DNA of 64,000 nucleotides from Streptomyces sp. NBC_00523 (GCF_036346615.1 NZ_CP107836.1:6014001-6078000); one strand, 5' to 3'; shown: positions 33,844 through 42,857, counted from the first letter of the stretch. Numbers and translations: made by a program. Notes: generated by a model from the sequence alone, not told the origin.

Positions 33844-33991
33844 GACGGTCTTCCTCGGGAGGGTGGCGCGGACTCGCCGCGCCACGGGTATGCGGGGACA
33901 CCGGATGGCCGCACCCGGTACGCCGGGCGCGGTCTCGACGGGGTCCTACGCACGAGGAAGAGACACGCGGGCAAGGTAGCAGAGCCCCGCC

Positions 33992-35032
33992 CTACCCGAC
34001 GACCTCCGGATTGGCCGCCAGGATCTCCTCCGTGACCGCCCACAGCCGGGGCACGAAGCGCAGCACCTCGTCGCGGCGGGCGAGCAGGTCCCCGGTGTCC
34101 GCGATGCCGGCGAGGTCGGCGAGCGCCGCCCGGAAGGCCGGGAGCCGGGCTGCGTGCAGCGCGGGCGCGTCCACGGCCAGCACGGTGTGGCAACGGGCGA
34201 AGGTCGCCAGGATCCAGAACACCGCCTCCCGGTGGTCGCCCCGGTCGATCAGCTCCCGGCTGCCGTCGACGGCGACGGGCCGCGCCCGTTCGGTGAGGTC
34301 GCCGCCGAAGAAGAACGGCGTGCGCACGACGGGGACCGTGGCGTCGAACGTCCTTGTCAGCTCGGCGAGATGGTGCCGGACCAGCGGCGCGGACACCTCG
34401 GCGCAGCCCAGGAGCGCCAGCAGCTCCGGATACCGCGCCTCCTGCCCGTACGCGGTGAGCACGTCGCGCACGGCGGGGTAGCGCAGCCGGACGGTCGGGT
34501 TGCGCAGGGCGGCCACCAGCGGGAGGTGCGTGGTGACCCCGGTGGGGAAGAGCCAGGCCATCACGCGGGTCGCGAACGGCTGCGCGGGGTCGAGAGCGGC
34601 GAGCCGGGTCTCGACGCGGTGCCGGGCGTCCAGGCACCGCCGCCGCACGTGGTCCCGCCGGGCGAAGCGCGGTGCGACGTACGCGTGCAGCGCGCGCAGC
34701 CGCCCCGTGGGGTCGTCGATGACGGTGTCCCGGCGGAAGCCGCCCGCCAGGTGGTACGCGCCCAGCACCACCTCCGGGTCGGCCAGCAGGGACCACGGCT
34801 CGTAGGTGATCTCCAGCAGCGCGCCCCGGTGCGTGAGCTTGCCGGGCTTCGCCGGAGCCTCGGTGCCCGCCGTCACCACGACCACGTCGACGTCCGAGGA
34901 GACCGGCAGCTCCGCGTCGTCCGGCCGCCCGACGGTGGAGCCGCTGAAGTAGGCCCCCAGGTAGTCCGGCGCGGGGCGGGCGTGCGCGGCCACCCAGTGC
35001 GCGGCGGCGGCGCGCGCCTCTCCGAGTCTCAT
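33992..35032 (-). CDS. Nucleotidyltransferase-fold protein of unknown substrate
   Basis: 346 residues from ATG 35032, preceded by AGGTG. Near the N-terminus, GAYFSGSTVGRPDD followed by SSDVDVVVV is the GS-x(n)-DxD nucleotidyltransferase active-site pattern, here with about 12 residues between GS and SDxD. The rest is helical and rich in Arg and Leu, without a recognised acceptor domain. Similar proteins include aminoglycoside adenylyltransferase-like enzymes and HEPN/MNT-type toxins, but length and context do not settle it. No HEPN partner is adjacent. Confidence 0.6.
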   Translation of the reverse strand: MRLGEARAAAAHWVAAHARPAPDYLGAYFSGSTVGRPDDAELPVSSDVDVVVVTAGTEAPAKPGKLTHRGALLEITYEPWSLLADPEVVLGAYHLAGGFRRDTVIDDPTGRLRALHAYVAPRFARRDHVRRRCLDARHRVETRLAALDPAQPFATRVMAWLFPTGVTTHLPLVAALRNPTVRLRYPAVRDVLTAYGQEARYPELLALLGCAEVSAPLVRHHLAELTRTFDATVPVVRTPFFFGGDLTERARPVAVDGSRELIDRGDHREAVFWILATFARCHTVLAVDAPALHAARLPAFRAALADLAGIADTGDLLARRDEVLRFVPRLWAVTEEILAANPEVVG

Positions 35033-35130
35033 GCCCGACACCTATGCGCCGGTCCGGCTCGGCGTCAAGGGCGGACGGTAACGTCGGCGGCGCTTCCCGA
35101 CCCGTCCCCGAACGCCCGGTGAGGTACCCG

Positions 35131-35697
35131 ATGCGCAAGATCATCTACTGGATGTCGATGTCCCTCGACGGCTTCATCGAGGCCCCGGACCGGAACATCG
35201 AGTGGCACACGGTCGACGAGGAGCTGCACACCTACTACAACGAGCAACTGGCCGGTATGGGCGGCATGCTGGACGGGCGCGTCACCCATGAGCTGATGGC
35301 GGGCTTCTGGCCCACCGCCGACCAGGACCCCGCCAACGAGGGCCCGATGGCCGACTTCGCCGTCATCTGGCGGAACATGCCGAAGTACGTCTACTCGCGG
35401 ACGCTGGAACACGCCGACTGGAACACCACCATCGTCCGCGAGGTCGTCCCCGAGGAGGTCAGGGCCCTCAAGGAGCAGCCCGGCGGCGACCTCGCGCTCG
35501 GCGGCGCCGACCTCGCGGCGTCCTTCGCCGCGCACGACCTGATCGACCAGTACCGCGTCTACGTCCACCCGGTCCTCATCGGCGGCGGCAAGCCCATGTT
35601 CCCGGCGCGCGAGACCTGGACGACCCTCCGCCTCACCGGGACCCGCACGTTCGGCACCGGGGTCGTGGAGCTCTGCTACGACCGCGTCGGCCGGTGA
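35131..35697 (+). CDS. Dihydrofolate reductase-family (RibD C-terminal-like) protein
   Basis: 188 residues from ATG 35131 with GAGGT five bases upstream. It starts MRKIIYWMSMSLDGFIEAPD, the usual beginning of YyaP/YwjB-type RibD_C proteins, and contains GGDLALGGADLAASFAAHDL (NADPH-binding) and YVHPVLIGGGKPMF. These stand-alone reductases are probably not part of riboflavin or folate synthesis; the physiological substrate is unknown. Monocistronic, with a terminator shared with the convergent amidase gene. Confidence 0.85.
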   Translation: MRKIIYWMSMSLDGFIEAPDRNIEWHTVDEELHTYYNEQLAGMGGMLDGRVTHELMAGFWPTADQDPANEGPMADFAVIWRNMPKYVYSRTLEHADWNTTIVREVVPEEVRALKEQPGGDLALGGADLAASFAAHDLIDQYRVYVHPVLIGGGKPMFPARETWTTLRLTGTRTFGTGVVELCYDRVGR

Positions 35698-35725
35698 CGC
35701 CCCGGGACCGGCCCGGGGCGCCACC
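35693..35725. terminator. Bidirectional stem-loop between RibD-like and amidase genes
   Basis: CGCCCCGGG (35698-35706) pairs perfectly with CCCGGGGCG (35712-35720), extended by GGTG/CACC across one mismatch. It overlaps the RibD-like stop codon and is shared by the convergent amidase gene. Confidence 0.8.
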
Positions 35726-35731
35726 GCTCGG

Positions 35732-37276
35732 TCAGCGGCCCGCCTGGAGCGCCGCCCAGGTGCCGGGGCCCACGATCCCGTCGGCCGTCAGCCCCCGCCC
35801 CGTCTGGTAGGAGCGCACCGCGGTCGCGGTCGCCGGGCCGAAGCTGCCGTCCGCGTCCACCGTCGAGCCCAGCGCCGCCGTCAGGGCCCGCTGGAGCCGC
35901 TTCACGTCCTCGCCCGTGGCGTCCTCGGCGAGCACCGGGGTCGACCCGGCGGACAGCAGCGCGGTCCAGGTCCTGGCCCCCACGACCCCGTCCGCGTCGA
36001 GCCCGCGCGCCGACTGGAACGAGGTCACCGCCGCCGCCGTGGTGGGCCCGAAGCTGCCGTCCGCCTCGCCCGCCGCGTAGCCCTGGTCGTTCAGCAGCCG
36101 CTGCAGGGCGGTGACCTGAGGCCCCGTCGAGCCGGAGCGCTGGGTCGTGTACGTGGCGAAGCTCAGCCCGTCGCGGGTCTCGCCGCCCGTCCCGGTGCCC
36201 TTGACCAGCTCCATGTAGCGGTCCCAGTCCCAGTACGGGCCGGGGTCCGTGTGGTCGTTGCCCGGGGCCTCGCTGTGCCCGATGATGTGCGCCCGGTCCT
36301 TCGGGATGCCGTACTTGTCGCACAGCGAGGCGGTCAGCGCGGCCGACGAGCGGTACATCGCGTCCGTGAACCAGGTCGGGTCGTCGATGAAGCCCTCGTG
36401 CTCGATGCCCAGCGCCGAGGCGTTGGCGCTGCGCGCGTGGTACGCGGTGTCGGCGTCCCGCACCATCTGGGTGATCTGCCCGTCCGACGACCGCACCACG
36501 TAGTGCGCGCTCACCTCGGACACGGGGTCCTGGAACCAGCTGATCGAGCCCGCGTACGAGCCCTGCGTGACGTGGACGACGACCTTGTCGATCTTCGCGG
36601 TCCGGCCGCTGGTGTAGTTGTTCGGGTCGGCCGGGACCCAGAGCGCGGCCGGGTAGTCGGCGCTCCGGGCACCCGAGTCCGCGGCCGCGACCCCGTCCCG
36701 CTCCGGGGAGACCGGCCGCCCGGTCACCGTGATCCGCTCGCCGTCCGGGGTGAGCGCGTCGAGCCCGTCGGCCAGGAAGGTGTAGACCGTGTCGGCGTAG
36801 AGCGCGGCGGCCGTGCCCCGCGTGCCGCTGTAGCGGGCGACGGCCGGGTACCAGGCGTCGAGGTGGTCGCGGTCCGCCGCGTCGAGGCCCAGTCCGTCCG
36901 CGTAACCGCGCAGCAGGGCGGCGCCGCCCAGGATATTGGCGGCGGTGTCGGTGCGCAGGGCGGCGGCCGGTTCGCCGGTGAGGGCGGCGGCGCGTTCCAG
37001 GGTGTGGTGCGTGGGGTTGCTGACCAGGTGCATCACCCCGTAGCCGCCCGCCTGGCTGGGGTGTCCGGCGTGGCCGTCGAGGCGGGTCTCGCCGTACCCG
37101 ACGGCGGCGAGCAGATCGCGCGGTACGTCGAACGCCCGGGCGGCCCGGGTGAACGCCCGGTCCATCGGGTGCGAGGGGTCCGCCGCCGCGAGGGCCGGGG
37201 TGCCGGTCGCGGCGAGGACGGTGGCGGTGAGGGCCGCGAGAAGGGCTGCGCGGGTCCGGGCGGTGCGTGGGGGCAT
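35732..37276 (-). CDS. Secreted N-acetylmuramoyl-L-alanine amidase with two peptidoglycan-binding domains
   Basis: 514 residues. A signal peptide covers ~1-31 (LAALTATVLAATGTPALA). After a helical N-terminal region comes an Amidase_2 domain (~190-345) with zinc-ligand candidates His in VVVHVTQG, His in IIGHSEAPG and Asp in HTDPGPYWDW. Two PG_binding_1 repeats follow (~370-435, ~445-514), each with GSFGP. The enzyme would cut the bond between muramic acid and the stem peptide in cell walls, its own or a competitor's. It diverges from the ACP operon. Confidence 0.9.
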   Translation of the reverse strand: MPPRTARTRAALLAALTATVLAATGTPALAAADPSHPMDRAFTRAARAFDVPRDLLAAVGYGETRLDGHAGHPSQAGGYGVMHLVSNPTHHTLERAAALTGEPAAALRTDTAANILGGAALLRGYADGLGLDAADRDHLDAWYPAVARYSGTRGTAAALYADTVYTFLADGLDALTPDGERITVTGRPVSPERDGVAAADSGARSADYPAALWVPADPNNYTSGRTAKIDKVVVHVTQGSYAGSISWFQDPVSEVSAHYVVRSSDGQITQMVRDADTAYHARSANASALGIEHEGFIDDPTWFTDAMYRSSAALTASLCDKYGIPKDRAHIIGHSEAPGNDHTDPGPYWDWDRYMELVKGTGTGGETRDGLSFATYTTQRSGSTGPQVTALQRLLNDQGYAAGEADGSFGPTTAAAVTSFQSARGLDADGVVGARTWTALLSAGSTPVLAEDATGEDVKRLQRALTAALGSTVDADGSFGPATATAVRSYQTGRGLTADGIVGPGTWAALQAGR

Positions 37277-37603
37277 GCCTGCTCCTGCTGTGTGGGGGAG
37301 GGCCGGCCGACGGGGCCGGCCGGCCGCGAAGCCTGCTCACGATAGAGAGCCACCCGGGGTATGACAATCAGCCCGCAGGCGTGTCGAAGCGCGTGCACTC
37401 CGGCGGAGTTGACGGGCGGTGAGCACACGCGCGCCGCGTGGGATTCGCACACCTGGACGGCAGCCCACCGCACGGGGGAACGCGGGCCGGGCCCGCCGCC
37501 GACAGGGCGTATAACAGAGAACTCCGGACCGGCCGGCGTCCCCGATGGCACTCACATCTCACGCGGCAAGGCGTCACCGCGTACGACAGCGGAGAAGCGC
37601 CCG
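37277..37603. promoter_or_regulatory. Divergent promoter region between amidase and ACP operon
   Basis: A 327-bp gap without a convincing gene. Near the amidase side GGCCGGCC is repeated in inverted form (~37302-37323). TATAAC at 37510-37515 is the best -10 for the rightward ACP operon, about 90 bases before its start, but no matching -35 is evident. TTGACG (~37408) is too far away to pair with it. Confidence 0.35.
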
Positions 37604-37843
37604 ATGAGCATGAGCACGGCAGACGAGATCAGCACCTTGCTGACGGCCAACTTCGGAACCGACCCCGTGGCGATCCGCCCCGACGTGCCCCTCAGGCAGC
37701 TCCGGCTGGACTCGCTGGCGCTGGAGGAGCTGCGGCTCCTCATCGAGGACCGGCTCGACGTCGACCTGGACGACGTCCAGCTCACCTCGCGCGACACCGT
37801 CGGCCAGCTGGTCGACGCCGTGCGCCGCAAGGCCGCCGCGTGA
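37604..37843 (+). CDS. Acyl carrier protein
   Basis: 79 residues; the frame is open far upstream but similarity starts at MSMSTADEIS, and GGAG precedes this ATG. Ser37 in LRLDSLALEEL is the phosphopantetheine attachment site and the surrounding helices are acidic, as in ACPs. Its stop overlaps the ketosynthase start (GTGA), so the two proteins should be made together. It is more divergent than a housekeeping fatty-acid ACP and stands outside a fab cluster. Confidence 0.88.
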   Translation: MSMSTADEISTLLTANFGTDPVAIRPDVPLRQLRLDSLALEELRLLIEDRLDVDLDDVQLTSRDTVGQLVDAVRRKAAA

Positions 37844-39084
37844 CGGCCCCCTACCGCCTGCCGCCGTTCGCCGCGGCCGTCACCGGCATCGGCCTCGTCA
37901 CCTCGGCGGGCGTCGGCGCCGAGGCCACCTGGCGCGCCGTGAACGACCCCGCGACCGCGCCCTGCGTGCCGCACCGGCCCGAACTGGCCGGGCTGCCCTG
38001 CGACTTCATGTACAGCGTGACCGGACTCGACACCCGGGCCGTGCTCGGCGTCGCCGCACACCGGCTGATGGACCGCTTCTCGCACCTCGCCGTCATCGCC
38101 GCCCGCGAGGCCGTCGCCGACGCGGGCCTGGACCCCGCCGTCTGGGACAGCGGCCGGGTCGCCGTCGTCATCGGCTCCGCCCACGGCGGCCTGCCCTTCT
38201 ACGACGAACAGCACACCGCCCTCACCGAACGCGGCGCCCGCCGCGTCTCGCCCAAGCTCGCCCCGCTCACCGTCGTCAACGGCGCCGCCAGCAGCGTCGC
38301 CACCGACCTAGGCGCCCACGGACCCAGCCAGGCCGTCTCCACCGCCTGCTCCTCCGGCACCGTCGCCATCGGCACCGCCCACCAGATGCTGCGCACCGGC
38401 GCCTGCGACATCGTCGTCGCGGGCGGCGCCGAGTCCGTCTGCTCCCGGCTCCTGATCGCCAGCGCCTGCCGTCTGAAGGCCGTCTCCACCCGCCTGGACG
38501 ACCCGCAGGCCGCCTGCCGCCCCTTCGACACCCACCGCGACGGCTTCGTCGTCGGGGAGGGCGCCGGACTCCTCGTCCTGGAACGCCCCGAACACGCCCG
38601 CGCCCGGGGCGCCACCGTGCGCGCCCACGTCACCGGCTACGGCTCGTCCAGCGACGCCTACTCGGCCGTCGCCCCGGACCCCGACGGGCTCGGCATCGAA
38701 CGCGCCCTGCGCACCGCCCTCGCGGACGCCGGGACCGACCCCGCCGCCATCGGCCACGTCAACGCGCACGGCACCTCCACCGTCTCCAACGACCTGATCG
38801 AGACGGCCATGCTCCGCCGGGTCCTGGGCGAGCACCCCCTCGTCACCTCCACCAAGGCGATGACCGGCCACACCCTCGGCGCCGCCGGAGGCATCGAGAC
38901 CGCGCTCACCGTCCTCGCCCTCCAGCACCAGCTCGTCCCGCCCACCGTCAATCTCGACGCCCCCGACCCGGACATCCCGGTCGAGGTGGTGAGCAAGGAG
39001 GCCAGGCCCGCCGCGTTCGAGGCGGCCGTCAAGACCTCGCTCGGCTTCGGGGGCCACAACGCCGCCCTCGTCCTCACCAGGTGA
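37840..39084 (+). CDS. Beta-ketoacyl-ACP synthase (FabF/KAS II type)
   Basis: 414 residues from the GTG that overlaps the ACP stop. The condensing triad is intact: Cys170 (VSTACSSGT), His310 (NAHGTSTVSND) and His344 (MTGHTLGAAG). It should therefore condense an acyl starter with malonyl-ACP on the neighbouring ACP. No acyltransferase, ketoreductase, dehydratase or chain-length factor is adjacent, so malonyl loading would rely on housekeeping FabD. The product may be a simple beta-ketoacyl-ACP; this is inference. Confidence 0.9.
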   Translation: MTAPYRLPPFAAAVTGIGLVTSAGVGAEATWRAVNDPATAPCVPHRPELAGLPCDFMYSVTGLDTRAVLGVAAHRLMDRFSHLAVIAAREAVADAGLDPAVWDSGRVAVVIGSAHGGLPFYDEQHTALTERGARRVSPKLAPLTVVNGAASSVATDLGAHGPSQAVSTACSSGTVAIGTAHQMLRTGACDIVVAGGAESVCSRLLIASACRLKAVSTRLDDPQAACRPFDTHRDGFVVGEGAGLLVLERPEHARARGATVRAHVTGYGSSSDAYSAVAPDPDGLGIERALRTALADAGTDPAAIGHVNAHGTSTVSNDLIETAMLRRVLGEHPLVTSTKAMTGHTLGAAGGIETALTVLALQHQLVPPTVNLDAPDPDIPVEVVSKEARPAAFEAAVKTSLGFGGHNAALVLTR

Positions 39085-39106
39085 CCGGGGCCAAGGACCA
39101 GATTCC

Positions 39107-40027
39107 ATGACCGAAGAGATCATCCGCACCCTCACCGTCGGCGGGTTCCGCTACCGCTACCGCGTCCTGCCGCAGCCCGCGCCCCGGACCGAACCGGTCG
39201 TCGTCCTCGGCGGCGCCCTCCAGGGCATCCACGGCTGGCCGCAGATGGACGAGCACCTCGGCCCGCACGCCTCCGTGATCACCCTCGACCTGCCCGGCAT
39301 GGGCGGCGCCGACCCGCTGCCGCCCGGCACCGGGGACGGCCTCCTGTGCGCCGCCGTCACCGGCGTCCTGGACGACCTGGGCGCCGACCGGGTCAACCTC
39401 TTCGGCTTCTCCTACGGCACGTCCATCGCCTTCGGCTGCGCCCGGCGCGACCCCGGCCGGATCGCCCGCCTGGTCCTCGGCGGCGTACCGTCGCACCTCA
39501 GCGACGCCCAGCGCGACGACTGGAGCCGGGCCGTCGACCGGCTGGAGGCCGGGGACGCGGAAGGGCTCGCCGCCCTGACCGCCGAGGCGCTGATGTGCCT
39601 GGACCCCGACCGGCCGGTCCACCGGCGGGAGCTGGCCCTGCGCTACGTCCGCCGGTCCTTCGTGCACGCCCTCACGCACTCCCCGCACGCGGAGCGCTCG
39701 CTGCGCCGGTCGCTGGAGCACCGCCCGGACTTCTCCGGCGGGCTGACCGGGGTCCCGGCGCTCGTCTTCGCGGGCGAGCACGACACCGTGACCTCGCCGG
39801 AGCGCCAGCGGGCCTTCGCGGCGACGATCGAGGGCAGCCGCTTCCTCACCATCGGCGAGTCGGACCACTGGGTCGTCCTGGAACGGCCCGACGACGTGGC
39901 GGACCTGGTGGCCCGCTTCCTGACCGACCGGCCGCTGGAACCCGCCCCCGCGCTGCGGCCGGTCGCCCCCCTGCCGCGCCCGCGCACGGAGGCGGCGGAC
40001 GCGGTGCTGCCGCGGGCGGGCGGCTGA
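39107..40027 (+). CDS. Alpha/beta hydrolase, possibly releasing the ketosynthase product
   Basis: 306 residues. Nucleophile elbow GFSYGTS with Ser102; likely acid Asp in FAGEHDTVTS and His in IGESDHWVV complete the triad. No signal peptide or membrane anchor, so it is cytoplasmic. The C-terminal ~25 residues are Pro/Arg-rich and may be disordered. It follows the ketosynthase gene by 22 bases and ends the operon at a strong hairpin. A thioesterase-like role on the ACP-bound product is suggested by context only; esterase or lactonase activity is equally possible. Confidence 0.8.
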   Translation: MTEEIIRTLTVGGFRYRYRVLPQPAPRTEPVVVLGGALQGIHGWPQMDEHLGPHASVITLDLPGMGGADPLPPGTGDGLLCAAVTGVLDDLGADRVNLFGFSYGTSIAFGCARRDPGRIARLVLGGVPSHLSDAQRDDWSRAVDRLEAGDAEGLAALTAEALMCLDPDRPVHRRELALRYVRRSFVHALTHSPHAERSLRRSLEHRPDFSGGLTGVPALVFAGEHDTVTSPERQRAFAATIEGSRFLTIGESDHWVVLERPDDVADLVARFLTDRPLEPAPALRPVAPLPRPRTEAADAVLPRAGG

Positions 40028-40040
40028 ACCGCCCGCCCGC
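40012..40040. terminator. Bidirectional stem-loop with the hydrolase stop codon in its loop
   Basis: GCGGGCGGGCGG (40012-40023) and CCGCCCGCCCGC (40029-40040) form a perfect 12-bp stem around CTGAA, which contains the TGA stop of the hydrolase gene. The convergent nuclease gene ends nine bases further on. Confidence 0.8.
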
Positions 40041-40048
40041 GGGCCGGA

Positions 40049-42523
40049 TCAGTGGTGCCCGTGGTGCCCGCCGCCGTGACCGTGGTCGTGCCCGCCGTGC
40101 CCGTGCCCGTTTCCGTGCTCCGGGGCGTTCACGTCGACGCGGACGATCTGCGGGTCGTGGTCGCTCGCCTGGTCGGCGAACTCCGCGTTGATGTGCACCA
40201 CGTCGTAGTCGAAGCGGCGCACGCCCGGGCTGGTCAGGATGTGGTCGAGGGTCTGCGAGTTGCCCTCGTACACATAGCTGTACTGCTCGTTCTTCGGCAG
40301 CGTGGTGATCAGCGGCTTGAGGACCTTGCCGTCGGTCAGCGCGCCGACGGTCGGCGAGAACGCGAAGTCGTTGAGGTCGCCGAGGACCACGACCCGCGCC
40401 GACTTGTCCGCCGCCAGCAGCGACTTGACGAAGGTGTTGACCTCCTTCGCCTGCTGCACCCGCTTGGTCTCCGAGCTGCGCACCGGCTCCTGGTAGCGCC
40501 CGTGCAGCGGCTGGTCGCCGCCCTTCGACGCGAAGTGGTTGCCGACGACGAAGACGGACTTCCCGTGGAAGCGGAACTCGCCGACCAGCGGCTTGCGGCT
40601 GTCGTCCCAGGCCGCGCTCGCGGGCGCGATCCGGCCCGGCGACACCGACAGAGTGACGCCCTTCTTCGTCTTCACGGCCGCGACCGGCGTCGTCGCGTCG
40701 CCGCCCGGGCGGTCCACGAAGTCCACCCGCTTGGCGTTGTACAGGAACACGTTGCGGATGTTGCCGCCGGGCTCGCCGCCGTCCTTGCCGTCCTGCGGGG
40801 CGACATAGCGCCACGAGTAGCGCGGGCCGCCCGCCGCGACGATCGCGTCCGTGAACCGCTTCAGCGTGGCCTCGGAGCCCACCGTGCCGTCGTTGACCGC
40901 GCCGTTGTCGTCCTGGATCTCCTCCAGCGACACGATGTCGGGCGAGGAGAGGTTGACCGCGACGCCCTCGGCCAGCGTGTCGAACTTCGCCTGGTCGTCC
41001 AGCGCGTCGAGGTTCTCCACGTTGTACGTGGCGACCGCGAGCTCCTTGCCCTTCTGCTTGCGCGTGACCTCGCGCTTCAGGTGGTGGTCGGTGACCTTGC
41101 CGAGCGCGGTGGCCTGGAGGTTGTAGCCGCCGTACGAGTCGTAGTCCAGGACGCCCGAGGTGGTCCCGGCGAGCACGTCACCCACGTTCGCGGTGGGCAC
41201 CGGCGCGGCCGGATCCAGCGAAATGACCTTGATCCGGCCGGTGTTCTGGTCGGTGTACGAGGCGTAGAGCGTGCCGCCGCGCCGGGTCGGGTTCTGCTTC
41301 GGCTCGACCGTCACCCAGACCTCGTGGTACTTGGTCGTCGCGCCCGTGACGCGGGTGTCGGCGATCTGGACCCGGGTGCCCTCCAGGGACTCGTACAGGT
41401 CCAGCGCGTACGTCGACGGCTCCAGCGGCAGCGCGTCGATCGAGCCGCCCCCGGCCGAGGGCACGTACTTCGACGGCACCGTCTTCGCGTCCAGCACCAC
41501 CGGCGCGGGCAGCGCGTTGCCGGAGGAGACGACCGTGACCTTCGGGGCGGTGATCTCGGTGACCGACTGGGTGGTGGACGACGGGTAGTACTCGTCCACG
41601 GTCCCGCTGACCAGCACCGAATCGCCCACCTGGACGGCCGGGGCGGCGGAGCCGGTGTATACGAACACGCCCTCGGCGGTGCGCGGGTCGGCGTCCGGGG
41701 CGGTGTCCTGGATCCAGAAGCCGCGCGAACCCGAGGTGCGCACGGCCGTGACGACGCCGGGCACCCCGGTGACCGCCCGGCCGTCCAGCGGGGAGACCCG
41801 GGTGGTGCCCTGGATGTCGTGGATCCGCACGGTGCCGGGCTCGGTGGGGTTGCCCGGGTCGCCCGGGTCCTCGCCGCCGCCCGAGGTCTCCCCGGCCGCG
41901 TTCACCGGGGAGGGGGCCCCCGCGGTCAGGTCGGCGGCGTTGTCGTCGGTGTCCGCCAGCGAGGCCGCCCGCGCCACGGAGGCGGTGGCCGAGGTGCCCT
42001 TGGCCGGTCCGCTGCCTTCCCGGACGACCGCGGTGCCGTAGCCGACCAGGTCCACGATCCGGGTGTCGGCGGCACAATCGGCGGCCGTCTTGCAGGTCAG
42101 CGGGGCCGTCCCGGAGACCAGGGCCACGGTGCCGGCGGTGGCGGACATCGCGACGGTGCCCGTGGCGTCCGGGGTGGGCAGGGCCACCGTGCCGCCGGTG
42201 CCCGCCGCCTCCGCGACGAGATAGCGGCCGCCCGGCGCGACGGAGCCGGTCAGCGCGGACACCTGCCACAGCGAGCCCGCCGACGGGGCGCCCGGCAGGT
42301 ACTGGACGCTGAGCCCGTCCAGGCCGTACGCGGCCGAGCCGGCGTTGGCCAGCTCGATGAAGTCGCGGGTCAGCGTCGCACCGGAGTTCCCGCCGCCCCC
42401 GTACACCTCGGAGATCACGGCGGTCGCGGACGGGGCCGCGAAGGCGGCGGGCAGCGCGGTCGCCGAGAGCGTCACGGCTACCGCGCCGGCCAGCAGGGCG
42501 GAACGGGTGGTGGATATGCGCAC
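40049..42523 (-). CDS. Secreted ExeM/NucH-type nuclease with lamin-tail domain and His-rich tail
   Basis: 824 residues from GTG 42523 with GAGGGG eight bases upstream. Signal peptide ~1-30 (ends PAAFA). A lamin-tail domain (~32-155) is followed by an OB-like region (~235-470) and an endonuclease/exonuclease/phosphatase domain (~490-800) containing TYNVENLDAL, SLEEIQDDNGAV, GNHFASKGGD, LGDLNDFAFSP and ASDHDPQIV, the full EEP active-site set. Such enzymes degrade extracellular DNA and supply phosphate or nucleosides. The last ~23 residues are nearly all Gly and His, a likely metal-binding tail. Confidence 0.9.
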   Translation of the reverse strand: MRISTTRSALLAGAVAVTLSATALPAAFAAPSATAVISEVYGGGGNSGATLTRDFIELANAGSAAYGLDGLSVQYLPGAPSAGSLWQVSALTGSVAPGGRYLVAEAAGTGGTVALPTPDATGTVAMSATAGTVALVSGTAPLTCKTAADCAADTRIVDLVGYGTAVVREGSGPAKGTSATASVARAASLADTDDNAADLTAGAPSPVNAAGETSGGGEDPGDPGNPTEPGTVRIHDIQGTTRVSPLDGRAVTGVPGVVTAVRTSGSRGFWIQDTAPDADPRTAEGVFVYTGSAAPAVQVGDSVLVSGTVDEYYPSSTTQSVTEITAPKVTVVSSGNALPAPVVLDAKTVPSKYVPSAGGGSIDALPLEPSTYALDLYESLEGTRVQIADTRVTGATTKYHEVWVTVEPKQNPTRRGGTLYASYTDQNTGRIKVISLDPAAPVPTANVGDVLAGTTSGVLDYDSYGGYNLQATALGKVTDHHLKREVTRKQKGKELAVATYNVENLDALDDQAKFDTLAEGVAVNLSSPDIVSLEEIQDDNGAVNDGTVGSEATLKRFTDAIVAAGGPRYSWRYVAPQDGKDGGEPGGNIRNVFLYNAKRVDFVDRPGGDATTPVAAVKTKKGVTLSVSPGRIAPASAAWDDSRKPLVGEFRFHGKSVFVVGNHFASKGGDQPLHGRYQEPVRSSETKRVQQAKEVNTFVKSLLAADKSARVVVLGDLNDFAFSPTVGALTDGKVLKPLITTLPKNEQYSYVYEGNSQTLDHILTSPGVRRFDYDVVHINAEFADQASDHDPQIVRVDVNAPEHGNGHGHGGHDHGHGGGHHGHH

Positions 42524-42690
42524 GGAGAATGCCCCTCAGAGTGTGGTGAGGGAGCACAAGCTATGCGCGTAGAACAGGCGATGACAAGGCATCAGAGGTG
42601 AATTCCGGAAAACGTTCGGTCACGCCCGGAGCTGTCCAGGATGCGGCAATGGTTTGACCGGGTTGAGCCGGTCCGGCTACGTTGCGCGGC

Positions 42691-42771
42691 ATGCAGCGAT
42701 CCGCACATCTCACGACGCGGGGTCACATCGACCTCAAGCGGGTGTGCTCCGCCGTGTGTCACCGCGCCTGA
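42691..42771 (+). CDS. Cysteine-containing leader peptide (26 residues)
   Basis: Too short for ordinary gene calling. Its second half reads HIDLKRVCSAVCHRA, which fits the H-[IV]-D-L-x-R-V-x-S-A-x-C pattern I recall for actinomycete leader peptides found before sulfur-metabolism genes. Two Cys codons (TGC, TGT) lie near the 3' end, as expected if ribosome stalling at low Cys-tRNA controls downstream expression. It ends 86 bases before the ROK regulator gene and 1.7 kb before the organosulfur operon. It accounts for the 333-bp gap 42524-42857; no clear attenuator hairpin was found between it and the ROK gene, which is C-rich there. Confidence 0.65.
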   Translation: MQRSAHLTTRGHIDLKRVCSAVCHRA

Positions 42772-42857
42772 GGCACCGCGCCCGCGCCCTCCGCGCCCCG
42801 GCTCCCGTGCCGCGCCGACACCGCGCCCATCGCCGCCCCCGAGGTCTGGAAGACACG

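Noticed and set aside
37408..37413. TTGACG as a -35 box of the ACP operon
   Set aside because: About 100 bases separate it from the best -10 (37510), so the two cannot form one promoter.
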